Shown in pieces: positions 51,849 through 61,102 of a stretch of 64,000 bases of DNA. The stretch is from Curvibacter sp. GTDB lineage: Bacteria > Pseudomonadota > Gammaproteobacteria > Burkholderiales > Burkholderiaceae_C. The number at the start of each line of letters is the position of its first letter. Within the stretch, counting starts at the first letter, position 1. Below the pieces are notes generated by a model. That model had not been told where the DNA came from and ran no database searches. It was given only the letters and a program-made list of their open reading frames with translations. The stretch covers positions 62,001 to 126,000 of the forward strand of contig JADCGR010000006.1 of NCBI GenBank assembly GCA_020248905.1, written 5' to 3'. The translations under genes and the position numbers were made by a program.

Positions 51849-52544
51849 TCAGCGGGGTCGCGGATCGCGACTGCCAAAGATCGCCGAGCCCACGCGTACC
51901 AGCGTGCTGCCGGCGTGGATCGCCGCCTCCAGATCAGCGCTCATGCCCATGGACAGCGTGTCCAGCGGCAGGCCCGCAGCGCGCAGGCCGTCGTGGAGGG
52001 CGCGAGCGCGAAGAAAGACGGATTTCATGGCTTCGAAATCCGGCTGCGGGTCGGGAATGCACATCAGGCCGCGCAACTGCAGCCGCGGAAGGGCTGCCAC
52101 CGCCTGGGCCAGCGCCAGCAAAGCCTCGGGCGCGACGCCCGACTTCGTCGACCCGCCATCGACATTGACCTGCACGCAGACCTGCAAGGGCGGCAGATGC
52201 GCGGGGCGCTGCTCGCTGAGCCGCTGCGCGATCTTGAGCCGGTCTACCGTCTGGACCCACTGGAAATGCTCTGCCACGAGCCGGGTCTTGTTGCTCTGCA
52301 CCGGCCCGATGCAATGCCACTGGAGGGACGGGTCCTGGAGCGCGGCCATCTTGTCGACCGCCTCCTGGATGTAGTTCTCACCAAAGGCTGCCTGGCCAGC
52401 GGCGCGCGCCGCGCGCACAGCCTCAGGGCCAAAGGTCTTGGAAACGGCCAGCAGCGTCACGCCCGAGGGCTCGCGTCCGGCCGAAAGACATGCGGCGTCG
52501 ATCCGGGCACGAACGGCTTGGAGCTGGGCGGCAATCACGTTCAT
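51849..52544 (-). CDS. yggS: YggS family PLP-binding homeostasis protein
   Basis: 231 aa from ATG 52544. It has LLAVSKTFGPEAVRAA with the PLP Lys, AFGENYIQEAVDKM, LQWHCIGPVQSNKTRL, VCVQVNVDGGSTKSG and the C-terminal LSMGMSADLEAAIHAGSTLVR, the full family set. YggS/PLPBP binds PLP without known catalysis and buffers PLP and amino-acid pools. It is divergent from pilT with 41 bp between starts, the usual yggS-pilT arrangement in proteobacteria. Confidence 0.95.
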   Translation of the reverse strand: MNVIAAQLQAVRARIDAACLSAGREPSGVTLLAVSKTFGPEAVRAARAAGQAAFGENYIQEAVDKMAALQDPSLQWHCIGPVQSNKTRLVAEHFQWVQTVDRLKIAQRLSEQRPAHLPPLQVCVQVNVDGGSTKSGVAPEALLALAQAVAALPRLQLRGLMCIPDPQPDFEAMKSVFLRARALHDGLRAAGLPLDTLSMGMSADLEAAIHAGSTLVRVGSAIFGSRDPRPR

Positions 52545-52585
52545 AATGTTTCGCGAGCGTAGCAAAGAAATGGATTGAGCGAACC

Positions 52586-53629
52586 GTGGACATCACCCAA
52601 CTCCTGGCGTTCAGCGTCAAGAACAAGGCCTCTGACCTTCACCTCTCCGCCGGCCTGCCGCCCATGATCCGCGTGAATGGGGACGTGCGCCGCATCAACG
52701 TCGAGGCTCTGGAGCACAAGGAGGTGCACGCCATGGTCTACGACATCATGAACGACACCCAGCGCAAGAGCTACGAAGAGTTCCTGGAGGTCGATTTCTC
52801 TTTCGAGATCGATGGACTGGCGCGTTTCCGCGTCAATGCCTTCAACACACAGCGCGGCGCGGCTGCAGTGTTCCGGACCATCCCGAGCAAGATCCTCACG
52901 CTGGAGCAGCTCAACGCGCCCAAGATCTTTGCGGATCTCGCTCTTAGGCCGCGCGGCCTGGTGCTGGTGACCGGCCCCACGGGCTCGGGCAAGTCCACCA
53001 CGCTGGCGGGCATGGTCAACCACCTCAACGAGACCGAGTTCGGACATATCCTGACCGTGGAGGACCCGATCGAGTTCGTGCACGAGTCCAAGAAGTGCCT
53101 GATCAACCAGCGCGAGGTGGGGCCGCACACCCTGAGCTTCGCGGCAGCGCTGAAGTCCGCGCTGCGGGAAGACCCGGATGCCATCCTCGTAGGCGAAATG
53201 CGCGACCTGGAAACCATCCGCCTGGCCATGACGGCCGCAGAAACAGGCCACCTCGTCTTTGGTACCCTGCACACCTCCAGCGCAGCCAAGACCATCGACC
53301 GTATCATCGACGTGTTCCCGGCCGAGGAAAAGGAGATGGTCCGCGCCATGCTCTCCGAGTCACTGCAGGCGGTGATCTCGCAGACACTGTGCAAGACCAA
53401 GGATGGTCAGGGCCGCGTGGCGGCGCACGAGATCATGCTGGGCACGCCGGCCATCCGTAACCTGATCCGCGAGGCCAAGGTGGCTCAGATGTACTCCAGC
53501 ATCCAGACCGGTAACAGCTTGGGCATGCAAACCCTGGACCAGAACCTGACCGACCTGGTGCGCCGTAACGTGATCAGCGCCGCCGAAGCGCGCGGCAAGG
53601 CCAAGATTCCCGAAAACTTCCCCGGATAG
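52586..53629 (+). CDS. pilT: Type IV pilus retraction ATPase PilT
   Basis: 347 aa. Walker A GPTGSGKSTTLAGM, Asp box LTVEDPIEFVHE, Walker B DAILVGEMRDLETI, His box TGHLVFGTLHTSSA, and the AIRNLIRE retraction motif (TPAIRNLIREAKVAQM) identify PilT. It disassembles the pilus for twitching motility and DNA uptake. The start is GTG at 52586; no in-frame ATG matches the family N-terminus MDITQLLAFSVKNKASDLHL. pilU follows, separated by a repeat element. Confidence 0.96.
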   Translation: MDITQLLAFSVKNKASDLHLSAGLPPMIRVNGDVRRINVEALEHKEVHAMVYDIMNDTQRKSYEEFLEVDFSFEIDGLARFRVNAFNTQRGAAAVFRTIPSKILTLEQLNAPKIFADLALRPRGLVLVTGPTGSGKSTTLAGMVNHLNETEFGHILTVEDPIEFVHESKKCLINQREVGPHTLSFAAALKSALREDPDAILVGEMRDLETIRLAMTAAETGHLVFGTLHTSSAAKTIDRIIDVFPAEEKEMVRAMLSESLQAVISQTLCKTKDGQGRVAAHEIMLGTPAIRNLIREAKVAQMYSSIQTGNSLGMQTLDQNLTDLVRRNVISAAEARGKAKIPENFPG

Positions 53630-53634
53630 ATATG

Positions 53635-53740
53635 GCTCACCCCCAAGCTCCGCGCACTGCGTGTCGCTGCGCTACTCCCCTTGCAGGGGGCAACGCCAGC
53701 GGCCCGGCGAAGCCGGTTCCACGGCGTTACCGGCATGGGG
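53635..53740. repeat. Palindromic intergenic repeat between pilT and pilU
   Basis: It contains CCCC-TTGCA-GGGG and AACGCC...GGCGTT around GCGGCCCGGCGAAGCCGG. I recall similar elements between genes in Comamonadaceae genomes; a second copy is not present in this window. It lengthens the pilT-pilU gap to 161 bp. Confidence 0.6.
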
Positions 53741-53790
53741 CCGCTCCTCGTTCCTTTGCATCGGTCTAGTGAAATAAAGGAGGTGCTCTC

Positions 53791-54927
53791 ATGGAGCGCG
53801 ACCAGGCAACCAAATTCATCAACGACCTGCTGCGCCTGATGATCAGCCGCAATGGCAGCGATCTGTTCATCACCGCAGACTTTCCCCCCGCCATCAAGGT
53901 GGACGGCAAGGTGACCAAGGTGTCGCCACAGCCCCTGAGTGCCGCCCACACCATGGCGCTGGCGCGCTCGGTGATGAACGACAAGCAGGTTGCCGAGTTC
54001 GAGCGCAGCAAGGAATGCAATTTCGCGATCTCACCGCCAAGCGTCGGCCGTTTCCGGGCCAACGCCTTCATCCAACAGGGCAAGGTGGGGCTGGTGCTGC
54101 GGGTGATTCCGCAGGTGCTGCCCACCATCGACGGACTGGGCGCGCCGAAGGTGCTCAAGGAGGTCGCCATGGCCAAGCGCGGCCTGTGCATCCTGGTGGG
54201 CGCCACGGGTTCGGGCAAGTCCACCACGCTCGCTGCCATGGTGGACTGGCGCAATGAAAATTCGCAGGGTCACATCATCACCATCGAGGACCCGGTGGAG
54301 TTCGTGCACCCCCACAAGAACTGTGTGGTCACGCAGCGCGAAGTGGGCCTGGACACCGACAGCTGGGAGATCGCGCTCAAGAACACCCTGCGCCAGGCGC
54401 CCGACGTCATCCTCATGGGCGAGATCCGCGACCGCGAGACCATGGAGCACGCCGTGGCCTTTGCCGAGACGGGGCACCTCTGCCTGGCCACGCTGCACGC
54501 CAACAGCGCCAACCAGGCGCTGGACCGCATCATCAACTTCTTCCCCGAAGAACGGCGCCCGCAGCTGTTGATGGACCTTTCACTTAACCTGCGCGCCCTG
54601 GTCTCGCAGCGCCTGATTCCCAAGCAAGACAACAAGGGGCGCATCGCTGCCGTCGAGATCATGCTTAACTCGCCGCTGATCTCAGACCTGATCTTCAAGG
54701 GCGAGGTCTCCGAAATCAAGGAGATCATGAAGAAGAGCCGCACCGCCGGCATGCAGACCTTCGACCAGGCCCTCTTCGATCTCTACGAGGGCAACCACAT
54801 CAGCTACGAGGACGCGCTGCGCAATGCCGACTCCCTCAACGACCTGCGGCTGCAGATCAAGCTCAACAGCCAGCGAGGCAAAACGCAGGATCTGGCGGCA
54901 GGCACTGAGAATCTCGCGATCATCTGA
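53791..54927 (+). CDS. pilU: PilT/PilU-type accessory retraction ATPase PilU
   Basis: 378 aa. Walker A GATGSGKSTTLAAMV, IITIEDPVEFVHPHKNCVV, DVILMGEIRDRETMEHAV and TGHLCLATLHANSANQAL. It lacks PilT's AIRNLIRE motif and has SPLISDLIFKGEVSEIKEIM instead, as in PilU, which assists PilT-driven retraction under load. The ATG follows a perfect AAGGAGGTG at 6 nt, so translation is probably strong despite the repeat upstream. It is 67 bp upstream of a dehydrogenase gene. Confidence 0.95.
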   Translation: MERDQATKFINDLLRLMISRNGSDLFITADFPPAIKVDGKVTKVSPQPLSAAHTMALARSVMNDKQVAEFERSKECNFAISPPSVGRFRANAFIQQGKVGLVLRVIPQVLPTIDGLGAPKVLKEVAMAKRGLCILVGATGSGKSTTLAAMVDWRNENSQGHIITIEDPVEFVHPHKNCVVTQREVGLDTDSWEIALKNTLRQAPDVILMGEIRDRETMEHAVAFAETGHLCLATLHANSANQALDRIINFFPEERRPQLLMDLSLNLRALVSQRLIPKQDNKGRIAAVEIMLNSPLISDLIFKGEVSEIKEIMKKSRTAGMQTFDQALFDLYEGNHISYEDALRNADSLNDLRLQIKLNSQRGKTQDLAAGTENLAII

Positions 54928-54994
54928 TTCCTAGCGCCTTACCCACCATGGTCTGATGTTCCGGCATCAGACCATTTTCATTCCAGGAGTCCCC

Positions 54995-55900
54995 ATGCCC
55001 AGCCTCAATCCCAAGACCTACGAACCCACTCCGCCGCGCACCGTTGCCTTTGTAGGCCTGGGCGTCATGGGCTACCCGATGGCCGGGCATCTGGCCCGGG
55101 CCGGACATCGGGTGACGGTCTATAACCGCACGGCGGCCAAGGCGCGGGCCTGGGCCACGGAGTTCGGTGGCAAGGCTGCCGCCACGCCGCGCGAGGCAGC
55201 CGCCGGAGCCGACCTGGTCTTCGCCTGCGTGGGCAACGACGCCGATCTGCGCAGCGTGGTGCTGGGCGAAGATGGCGCCCTGGCTGGCATGAAGGCAGGT
55301 GCCGTCTTCGCCGACCACACCACGGCCTCGGCCGAGGTGGCGCGCGAACTGTATGCCGCTGCGCGGGCGCGCAAGCTGCACTTTGTGGACGCGCCGGTCT
55401 CCGGCGGCCAGGCCGGTGCCCAGAACGGCTCACTGACCATCATGTGCGGCGCCGACAGCGACGCCTTTGACGCGATGAAGCCCGGCGCAATGGCTTACGC
55501 ACGAGCGTGCACGCTGGTGGGATCCAGCGGCGCGGGTCAGCTGGCCAAAATGGTCAACCAAATCGCGGTGGCCGGTGTGGTGCAGGGCCTTGCCGAGGCG
55601 ATTGCCTTCGGTCAGCAGGCGGGGCTGGACATGAACCTCGTGCTGGAGGTGATTGGCAAGGGTGCGGCCCAGAGCTGGCAGATGGACAACCGCGGCAAGA
55701 CCATGGTCGCCGACCAGTTCGAGTTCGGCTTCGCGGTGGACTGGATGCGCAAGGACCTGGGCCTCGTGCTGGAGGAAGCGCGACGCAACGGTGCCCGCCT
55801 GCCGGTCACCGCGCTGCTGGACCAGTTTTACGCTGACGTGCAGCAAATGGGCGGCGGACGCTGGGATACCTCAAGCCTGGTTCGTCGCCTGCGCAAATGA
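54995..55900 (+). CDS. Beta-hydroxyacid (3-hydroxyisobutyrate type) dehydrogenase
   Basis: 301 aa. Rossmann motif VAFVGLGVMGYPMAGHLARA, TVYNRTAAKARAW, the substrate-loop DAPVSGGQAGAQNGSL, and catalytic Lys in GAGQLAKMVNQIAVAGV. These enzymes oxidise 3-hydroxyisobutyrate, tartronate semialdehyde-type or related beta-hydroxyacids with NAD(P). ATG 54995 follows AGGAG. The exact substrate is not determinable. It is convergent with dolP, 18 bp apart. Confidence 0.92.
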   Translation: MPSLNPKTYEPTPPRTVAFVGLGVMGYPMAGHLARAGHRVTVYNRTAAKARAWATEFGGKAAATPREAAAGADLVFACVGNDADLRSVVLGEDGALAGMKAGAVFADHTTASAEVARELYAAARARKLHFVDAPVSGGQAGAQNGSLTIMCGADSDAFDAMKPGAMAYARACTLVGSSGAGQLAKMVNQIAVAGVVQGLAEAIAFGQQAGLDMNLVLEVIGKGAAQSWQMDNRGKTMVADQFEFGFAVDWMRKDLGLVLEEARRNGARLPVTALLDQFYADVQQMGGGRWDTSSLVRRLRK

Positions 55901-55918
55901 CAGGCGAGTGCACCGGGC

Positions 55919-56581
55919 TTACTTGGGCCGGCCGGTCGCCGTCGGGCCCGTGGTGCCGGCAGGCGCGGGCTGCTGCTGCATCTCGAAGAGCTCTTCCTCG
56001 GTGATGAGTTCGAACAGTCGCACAACCTTCTGGACGCCGTTGGTGCGGCGGGCAATGTCGGTGGCACGATCAGCCTCGCGCGCGGTGGCGCGTCCGAACA
56101 GATAGACCACGCCCCGCTCGGTCACCACCTTGAAGGCATTGGCGCTCAGGTCGCGGGCGTCGATCAGATTGGCCTTCACCCGGCCACTGACGAGAACGTC
56201 GGAAGAACGCTGCGTGAGGGTGGAATGACCCATCACGCCCAACTCATTGGTGATGGAGCGCACGTTATCGATGCGGGACACCACCTGCTCGGCCAGCTGC
56301 TTGTCCTGCTCGTTGGGAACCTCGCCCGTGAGCAGCACCTGGCGGTTGTAGCTGGTGACGTTGATGTGGACGCGGTCGCCCATGTTCTCGCGGATGCGGG
56401 CTGCGCCGCGCGACTCGATGCGCTCGTCCTCGATCTGCGAGCCCGTGGTACGACGGTCAGAGACGGACAGGCCGGTGACGACGGCCCCGCCCACCACGAG
56501 CGGCGCGCAGGCGCTCAGGGCCAGGCTCGCCACAACGGCAGCGGCGAGCACGAGGGTAAGACGGCGGACCTTGGTCGTCAT
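55919..56581 (-). CDS. dolP: Dual-BON outer-membrane lipoprotein DolP
   Basis: 220 aa. The lipobox LALSACAPL marks a lipoprotein. Two BON domains follow: [20 protein letters not shown] at about 75 and [20 protein letters not shown] at about 150. DolP (YraP) sits at the outer membrane near BAM and division sites and supports envelope integrity. The C-terminus is a short Pro-rich tail. Its ATG overlaps the diaA stop by 4 bp, the conserved diaA-dolP arrangement. Confidence 0.92.
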   Translation of the reverse strand: MTTKVRRLTLVLAAAVVASLALSACAPLVVGGAVVTGLSVSDRRTTGSQIEDERIESRGAARIRENMGDRVHINVTSYNRQVLLTGEVPNEQDKQLAEQVVSRIDNVRSITNELGVMGHSTLTQRSSDVLVSGRVKANLIDARDLSANAFKVVTERGVVYLFGRATAREADRATDIARRTNGVQKVVRLFELITEEELFEMQQQPAPAGTTGPTATGRPK

Positions 56582-57177
56582 GACGTGCCTTCCTGTTCTC
56601 CAAGCAACTGGTGATCGACGGCATCGCAGATACAGTGCAGAGCCAGGATGTGGACCTCCTGGATGCGGGCCGTGCGCTCGTGCGGGACGATGATATGCAC
56701 ATCGGTCTCGCGCAGGGCCTGGGACATCTTGCCGCCGCTGCGACCGCTGAGGCCGATGACCACCATCTCGCGTGCGTGTGCAGCCTCGATGGCCGCCAGC
56801 ACGTTGGCCGAGTTACCGCTGGTCGAGATCGCCACCAGCACGTCACCCGGCTGGCCCAGCGCGCGCACCTGGCGCGAGAAGATGTCGTTAAAGCTGTAGT
56901 CGTTACCCACCGCAGTCAGGATGGAGCTGTCGGTGGTCAGTGCGATGGCGCCGAGCTCGGGGCGTTCACGCTCGAAGCGCCCCACGAACTCCGCCGAGAA
57001 ATGCTGCGCGTCGGCGGCGGACCCGCCATTGCCGCAGGCCAGCACCTTGCCGCCGTTGGTTACACAGGTCAGCACGGCCTGCACGGCCGCAGCAATCGGC
57101 TTGCTCAGGACTTGCGCAGCCTGGTACTTGAGGTCGGCGCTGTCGATGAAGTGTTGTTCGATGCGTTGTTCCAGCAT
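56578..57177 (-). CDS. diaA: SIS-domain protein DiaA / phosphoheptose isomerase-like
   Basis: 199 aa from ATG 57177. The SIS fold shows [39 protein letters not shown] and [20 protein letters not shown]. Sequence alone cannot separate DiaA (DnaA activator) from GmhA (heptose pathway), but the order rsmI-yraN-diaA-dolP matches enterobacterial diaA context. Heptose isomerase activity remains possible. It overlaps dolP by 4 bp and starts 63 bp after yraN. Confidence 0.85.
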   Translation of the reverse strand: MLEQRIEQHFIDSADLKYQAAQVLSKPIAAAVQAVLTCVTNGGKVLACGNGGSAADAQHFSAEFVGRFERERPELGAIALTTDSSILTAVGNDYSFNDIFSRQVRALGQPGDVLVAISTSGNSANVLAAIEAAHAREMVVIGLSGRSGGKMSQALRETDVHIIVPHERTARIQEVHILALHCICDAVDHQLLGEQEGTS

Positions 57178-57240
57178 GGGGGAATGATAACCGCGCCCTG
57201 CGGGCCCCGGCACTGGTGGAGACTTGAATGTGTAACTCTT

Positions 57241-57633
57241 TCAGGCGGCATCGAAGGCCGCCTGCAACCACTCGATACGGTCGCCTTCCAGGGCGACAAC
57301 ATCGAAACGGCAGGTGGGCGGCGCGCGCCAGCGTAAAAGGTAATGGCGCGCTGCCAGCACGATGCGCCGCTGCTTCACTACGCTGACGCTCGCCGCCGCG
57401 CCACCATGCCGACTGCCACCGCGTTGGCGCACCTCGACGAAGACGAGGGTGCCATCGCCAGCCTGCATGACCAGATCGATTTCGCCACCCCCGCGCCCGG
57501 GCGTCCGATAATTGCGTTGCAGCAGGCACAGGCCGGCCGCCTGCAAGTACTGCAGGGCCCGGTCTTCCGCTGCGGCGCCCACATCACGCGTGCTGCCGCG
57601 GCCCAGCTTTGCCAGCTTCTTGAGGAGCTCCAT
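57241..57633 (-). CDS. yraN: YraN family (UPF0102) endonuclease-like protein
   Basis: 130 aa. Restriction-endonuclease-like fold: RGSTRDVGAAAEDRALQYL, LLQRNYRTPGRGGGEIDLVM (Glu-Asp pair), TLVFVEVRQRGG (ExK-like position is Glu-Val-Arg) and RRIVLAARHYLLRW. Function is unknown, probably nucleic-acid related. ATG 57633 shares its last base with the TTG start of the divergent rsmI, so the two genes begin on the same nucleotide. Confidence 0.92.
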   Translation of the reverse strand: MELLKKLAKLGRGSTRDVGAAAEDRALQYLQAAGLCLLQRNYRTPGRGGGEIDLVMQAGDGTLVFVEVRQRGGSRHGGAAASVSVVKQRRIVLAARHYLLRWRAPPTCRFDVVALEGDRIEWLQAAFDAA

Positions 57634-58550
57634 TGAACGCCAGTTACGCCTCCGCTCTTGCCGCCTCACGCGATGCGGCTGCTGCCCAGCATTATCCGCA
57701 GGGGGCGCTCTATGTGGTGGCCACCCCCATCGGCAATCTCGCTGACATCACCCTGCGCGCTCTGCACGTGCTGCAGCTGGTCGACGCCATCGCCTGTGAG
57801 GACACCCGCCACACCCAGGCCCTGCTGCGCGCCTATGGCATCGCGCACAGTGGCCAGAGCTTGATGGCGCTGCACCAGCATAACGAGGCCGAGGCCGCGC
57901 AGCAGGTGCTCGCACGCCTGCGAGCCGGCGAGCGCGTGGCCTACGTGAGCGACGCCGGCACGCCGGCCGTGAGCGACCCCGGTGCGCGCCTGGTGGCGGC
58001 CGTCTGCGCAGCCGGCCTGCCGGTCGTGCCCCTGCCCGGGGCCAGCAGCGTCACCACGGCGCTCAGCGTTGCCGGCGCGGTGGACGAGACCGGGGCCTTT
58101 GTGTTTGCGGGCTTTCTGCCGGCCAAGGCTGGTGAACGCGCCACGGCTGTGCAAGAGCTGGCTACCGAAGCGCGCGCCATCGTGCTGCTCGAAGCCCCGC
58201 ACCGCATCGAGTCTCTGGCAGCGGCGCTGGCTGCACTGGGGCCGCGACGCATCACCGTGGGGCGCGAGCTGACCAAGCAGTTTGAGCAGATCCAGACGCT
58301 TACCGCAGGCGAGCTGCCGGCATGGCTTGAGGCGGATGCGCAGCGCAGCCGCGGCGAGTTCGTGCTGGTGGTGCACCCGCAGCCGGTTGGCGTCGACTGC
58401 GGGGGGCAGGGCCAACGCGTGCTGCAACTGCTGCGGGCCGAACTGCCGCTCAAGAGTGCTGTACGCCTGGCCGCCGAGATCACCGGGGCCCCGCGCAACA
58501 CACTTTACGAGGCCGCACTCCAGATGAAGCGGGGCGCTGACGACGCCTGA
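57633..58550 (+). CDS. rsmI: 16S rRNA (cytidine1402-2'-O)-methyltransferase RsmI
   Basis: 305 aa. SAM-dependent tetrapyrrole-methylase-like fold: LYVVATPIGNLADITLRAL, ACEDTRHTQALLRAYGI, ERVAYVSDAGTPAVSDPGA, VPLPGASSVTTALSVAG and RITVGRELTKQFEQ. It 2'-O-methylates C1402 of 16S rRNA, tuning decoding. The TTG at 57633 is chosen: GAGGAG lies 5 nt upstream and no suitable ATG precedes the conserved core. Divergent from yraN, with fully overlapping start sites. Confidence 0.93.
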   Translation: MNASYASALAASRDAAAAQHYPQGALYVVATPIGNLADITLRALHVLQLVDAIACEDTRHTQALLRAYGIAHSGQSLMALHQHNEAEAAQQVLARLRAGERVAYVSDAGTPAVSDPGARLVAAVCAAGLPVVPLPGASSVTTALSVAGAVDETGAFVFAGFLPAKAGERATAVQELATEARAIVLLEAPHRIESLAAALAALGPRRITVGRELTKQFEQIQTLTAGELPAWLEADAQRSRGEFVLVVHPQPVGVDCGGQGQRVLQLLRAELPLKSAVRLAAEITGAPRNTLYEAALQMKRGADDA

Positions 58551-58828
58551 GCGCGCGGCGCTCTTCGTCTTTGCACTGGCAACATCTGCCACAGCCGCAA
58601 GGCGCATGGCGTGGTCGCGCAGCAGCTTGATTGTCTGGTGCCGCCAGCATCGCGCGCCAGAGGTCCCGGACCCTCACGACGACGAAGCCGAGGCCTTTAA
58701 CACGTGCCCGATCTTGTCGAGGATGGGTGTCGTGCCATGGTTGAGCACTTGCGCACGCAGTTGCGGTGAAGCGCAATGGCACCGCAGGACCAGCCGCTGG
58801 AGAGGGCGGCATATATCGGTTTGATGGG

Positions 58829-58904
58829 TGGCGCGGCTGGCGGGGATCGAACCCACGACCCTTGGCTTCGGAGGCCAATACTCTATCCACTGAGCTACAG
58901 CCGC
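58829..58904 (-). tRNA. tRNA-Arg (anticodon CCG)
   Basis: 76 nt including an encoded CCA. Acceptor GCGGCTG / CAGCCGC, D-arm GCTCAGTGGATAGAGT, anticodon stem TTGGC/GCCAA with loop CTCCGAA (CCG reads CGG), T-arm GTGGG-TTCGATC-CCCGC with one T.G pair, discriminator G. The 278 bp between rsmI and the tRNA hold no supported gene. Confidence 0.96.
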
Positions 58905-58998
58905 GCAGATGCAGACGCTGGATTGTAGGCGGTTTCAGCGACGCCCAAAGCTATAATCGCGGGCTGATCCAGGTCTAACCCCCAAGCAAGGACACCAC

Positions 58999-59505
58999 AT
59001 GAGCGAGCAGCACGAAGAAGCCCATTCCGGCCCGATCAAGACGCCCCGGCAGATGATGTGGCTCTCTATTGCGTCCTTCGTGGTGCCGGTGTTCGTGATC
59101 ATCGGCCTCGTGTATTTCGTGACCGCTGCGCCCAAGCCGGCGGCTGGCTCCAGCAACCCCGAAAAATCGATCGCCGAGCGGCTGCAGAAAGTGGGAACGG
59201 TTGAGATCCGCGACGCTAACCGACCGCTCAAGAGCGGCGAGGCCGTCTACAAGGCGCAGTGTGTTGCCTGCCACGATTCCGGCGCCGCTGGCGCTCCCAA
59301 GTTCGGCGACAAGGGCGCGTGGGCGGCCCGCCTGAAGACTGGCCTTGATGGCCTGGTGAATTCGGCCCTCAAGGGCAAGGGCGCGATGGCGGGGCAAGGC
59401 GGTGGTGATCACACGGACGTGGAGATCGCGCGCGCTGTGGTTTACCTGGCCAATGCAGGCGGCGGCAAGTTCGCTGAGCCCAAGGCTCCGGACGCAGCCA
59501 AGTAA
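58999..59505 (+). CDS. Membrane-anchored cytochrome c5-type protein
   Basis: 168 aa. A cytoplasmic N-terminus, an anchor helix (about 21-42, MMWLSIASFVVPVFVIIGLV), an Ala/Pro/Glu linker and a class I cytochrome c domain with CVACH (about 88-92) and the Met ligand in KGKGAMAGQGGG, ending in VVYLANAGGGKF. It transfers electrons on the periplasmic face; the partner is unknown. A strong terminator follows. Confidence 0.92.
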   Translation: MSEQHEEAHSGPIKTPRQMMWLSIASFVVPVFVIIGLVYFVTAAPKPAAGSSNPEKSIAERLQKVGTVEIRDANRPLKSGEAVYKAQCVACHDSGAAGAPKFGDKGAWAARLKTGLDGLVNSALKGKGAMAGQGGGDHTDVEIARAVVYLANAGGGKFAEPKAPDAAK

Positions 59506-59525
59506 GCGCGTTCACGCCCCCTGAC

Positions 59526-59550
59526 AGGCCGGTCGACGACCGGCCTTTTT
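59526..59550 (+). terminator. Rho-independent terminator of the cytochrome gene
   Basis: AGGCCGGT-CGACG-ACCGGCCT followed by TTTT, 8-10 bp perfect stem. It also overlaps the stop of the convergent ligase gene by 2 bp. Confidence 0.92.
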
Positions 59551-61102
59551 ATTTGTGCTCCCCGCCAGCGTAGAGCGCCCGTAGTTCGCGCTTGAGGATC
59601 TTGCCGATGGCGCTGCGCGGTAGTTCGGCGAGATAGCGCAGATCGCCCAGACGCTGGGTCTTGCCCACGCGCTGGTTCATCCAGGTCCGCAGTTCTTCCG
59701 GCGCGAGGGCAGGCTCCTTTTTCGGCACCACATACGCCACGGGCGTCTCGCCCCACTGCTCGGAGGGCACGCCCACCACGGCGACGTCCTGCACGGCGGG
59801 ATGCTGGCGCAACACGGCTTCGAGATCGCTGGGGTAAATGTTGAAGCCGCCGGAGATGATCATGTCCTTGCGGCGGTCGAGCAGCGTCAGGAAGCCCTGG
59901 GCATCGAAGCGGCCAATATCGCCGGTGCGGATGAAGCGCTGGCCGTCGGGTGCATACCACTCGGCCTCGCGCGTCTTGTCGGGGCGGCCGTGGCAGCCCT
60001 TCATCATGCCGGGGGAACGGCCCACCACTTCGCCGGTCTCGCCGCGCGCCACCTCTTTTCCCTGCGCGTCGATCAGGCGGATGTCATGACCCTGGGCGGG
60101 CCGGCCGACGGTGTGCAATTTGTCGGGATGCGCGTGGGCATCGAGGATGCAGGTCCCGCCGCCTTCAGTCATGCCATAAAACTCCACCAAGCCGCCGGGC
60201 CATCGGGCCAGCACCTCGGCCTTGAGCGCCGCAGAAAAGGGTGCGCTGGTACAGAACTTCATGTGGAAGCTGTCCAGGTCATATGCGTCAAACGCCGGAT
60301 GGGTAAGCAGTCGCTGGTACTGCACTGGTACGAGCATGGTGTGGGTCGCCCGCTCCTGCTGGGCCAGCTGCAGCCAGGCGGCAGCATCGAAGCGGGGCAT
60401 GAGCACCACGCTGCCGCCGTACGCCAGCGTAGGAAAGAACACCACCAGCGTGGTGTTGGAGTACAGCGGCGTGGAGAGCAGGGTCACGGTCTGCGCGCCA
60501 TAGCCGTACGCATCGCCACGCTGCACATGGACCCAGCGCATGCCATGCGGCTGCACGATGCCCTTGGGCTCGCCTGTGGTGCCGCTCGAGTAGATGATGT
60601 TGAAGGGCCAGTCGGCATCGACGGGTACATCGGCGGGGCTGGGGCCCGCCGGGGCCAGCCATTGCGGCCAGGGGATACCGTCTTGGGCGCCGTCAAGCGC
60701 AATGCGCGGAAGATCGGTCGCGCGCCCTTGCAACAGTTGCGCCGTTTCACGGTCGGTGAAGAGCAGGCGCGCCCCCGCGTCGCGCAGCATGAGCGCCAGA
60801 CTGTCCGCAGTTGCCCCCGGGGCCAGGGGCGCAACCACCACGCCGGCACGCAGTGCGCCCAGGTAGGTGACGGCATAGCTCAGCGAGGTGGCCGCGCACA
60901 GCGCGACGACTTGCCCGGGCTGCACGCCGTCGCGTTGCAAGGCCGCTGCGACACGGTCCATCGCTGAGTCAAGCGCAGCATAGTCCAGCATCTTGCCGTC
61001 TTGTAAAACGGCGCGGCGCTGCGGCGCCGCCCGCGCATGCAGCCGGATCAGCACAGCAACCGTGTTGAACGGTGCGGCCAGAGCCTCGGCGACGGCATTC
61101 AT
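59549..61102 (-). CDS. Acyl-CoA synthetase / AMP-dependent ligase
   Basis: 517 aa. AMP-binding core NIIYSSGTTGEPKGIVQPHG, VEFYGMTEGGGTC, RTGDIGRFDAQGFLTLLDRRKDMI and the C-terminal catalytic Lys in SAIGKILKREL. It activates a carboxylic acid as acyl-AMP then acyl-CoA; the chain length is not clear. Its ATG overlaps the stop of the upstream ligase gene by 4 bp, so two ligases are made from one message, unusual enough to suggest two steps or substrates of a single pathway. Confidence 0.9.
   Translation of the reverse strand: MNAVAEALAAPFNTVAVLIRLHARAAPQRRAVLQDGKMLDYAALDSAMDRVAAALQRDGVQPGQVVALCAATSLSYAVTYLGALRAGVVVAPLAPGATADSLALMLRDAGARLLFTDRETAQLLQGRATDLPRIALDGAQDGIPWPQWLAPAGPSPADVPVDADWPFNIIYSSGTTGEPKGIVQPHGMRWVHVQRGDAYGYGAQTVTLLSTPLYSNTTLVVFFPTLAYGGSVVLMPRFDAAAWLQLAQQERATHTMLVPVQYQRLLTHPAFDAYDLDSFHMKFCTSAPFSAALKAEVLARWPGGLVEFYGMTEGGGTCILDAHAHPDKLHTVGRPAQGHDIRLIDAQGKEVARGETGEVVGRSPGMMKGCHGRPDKTREAEWYAPDGQRFIRTGDIGRFDAQGFLTLLDRRKDMIISGGFNIYPSDLEAVLRQHPAVQDVAVVGVPSEQWGETPVAYVVPKKEPALAPEELRTWMNQRVGKTQRLGDLRYLAELPRSAIGKILKRELRALYAGGEHK

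Noticed and set aside
58606..58824. 72-aa frame between rsmI and tRNA-Arg
   Set aside because: No ribosome binding site, motif or typical codon use.
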